From contig JAHBUQ010000002.1 of the NCBI GenBank assembly GCA_019637995.1, positions 186,001 to 250,000 on the forward strand: a stretch of DNA of 64,000 bases. Direction: 5' to 3'. The DNA comes from Ignavibacteriota bacterium (GTDB lineage Bacteria; Bacteroidota; Ignavibacteria; Kapaibacteriales; UBA2268). Position numbers and translations under genes: made by a program. Of the stretch, positions 64,000 to 64,000 are shown one piece after another (the stretch's first letter is position 1; the number at the start of each line of letters is the position of its first letter). The notes under the pieces were generated by a model. It saw only the letters and a list, made by a program, of their open reading frames with translations. It was not told the DNA's origin and did no database searches.

Positions 64000-64000
64000 A

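Overview
The window is AT-rich, gene-dense chromosomal DNA from a Gram-negative bacterium of the Bacteroidota/Chlorobiota (FCB) group. Four large secreted proteins end in type IX secretion (T9SS) type A sorting domains with PNPF-like motifs. Promoters fit the Bacteroidota consensus TTTG-N19/20-TAnnTTTG. There is a type III glutamine synthetase, a KDO-pathway isomerase (outer membrane), TonB and SPOR proteins and Bacteroidota-type lipoproteins. HydG, the eukaryote-like citrate synthase and the giant cargo proteins would suit an Ignavibacteria/Kapabacteria-like lineage, but that placement is inference. I see no transposase, integrase, phage gene or CRISPR array.

Layout. 1-0.8 kb: end of a truncated gene, a thioredoxin-fold candidate and a 31-codon ORF. 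0.8-5.9 kb: nadB, a DUF6132-like membrane protein with thioredoxin, scpA-scpB (chromosome condensation) and hprK. 5.9-9.3 kb: a TM1266-like regulator with hydG ([FeFe]-hydrogenase maturation), then citrate synthase. 9.4-11.4 kb: a three-gene envelope operon with a fibronectin-III lipoprotein and two proteins sharing an unrecognised duplicated domain. 11.5-12.6 kb: anmK. 12.6-19.9 kb: a tightly packed minus-strand operon coding for a giant TPR protein, an outer-membrane barrel, a SPOR protein, TonB and a 57-residue membrane protein. 20.3-24.2 kb: a coupled operon of glutamine synthetase III, sirtuin, acpS and a phosphinothricin-type acetyltransferase. 24.2-30.9 kb: an RSH protein with a degenerate synthetase domain, MoxR, a DUF2279-like protein, a RodZ-like protein, kdsD and a HIT protein. 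31-43 kb: two 1.6-1.7 kilo-residue paralogous T9SS cargo proteins flanking a Rossmann dehydrogenase-like gene. 43-48 kb: a MATE transporter, two glycosyltransferases, tRNA-Arg, rpsT and tsaE. 48-51.3 kb: a beta-lactamase-fold lipoprotein that has lost its catalytic residues and a PPAD-like secreted arginine deiminase. 51.5-55.8 kb: fumC, a SemiSWEET, a cysteine-desulfurase-like enzyme and a CpoB-like TPR lipoprotein. 56-64 kb: an 1822-residue repeat protein with a T9SS tail, and the C-terminal part of a secreted/outer-membrane protein running off the right edge.

Together these genes mix housekeeping functions with a heavy investment in the cell surface. The four T9SS cargo genes fill about 17.4 kb of 64 kb, although no T9SS machinery gene is present. 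The items most worth a second look are the repeat protein with its paired-cysteine architecture, the PPAD-like deiminase, the giant paralog pair, the TPR-barrel-SPOR-TonB operon, the glutamine synthetase/acetyltransferase operon and the two enzymes with eroded active sites.
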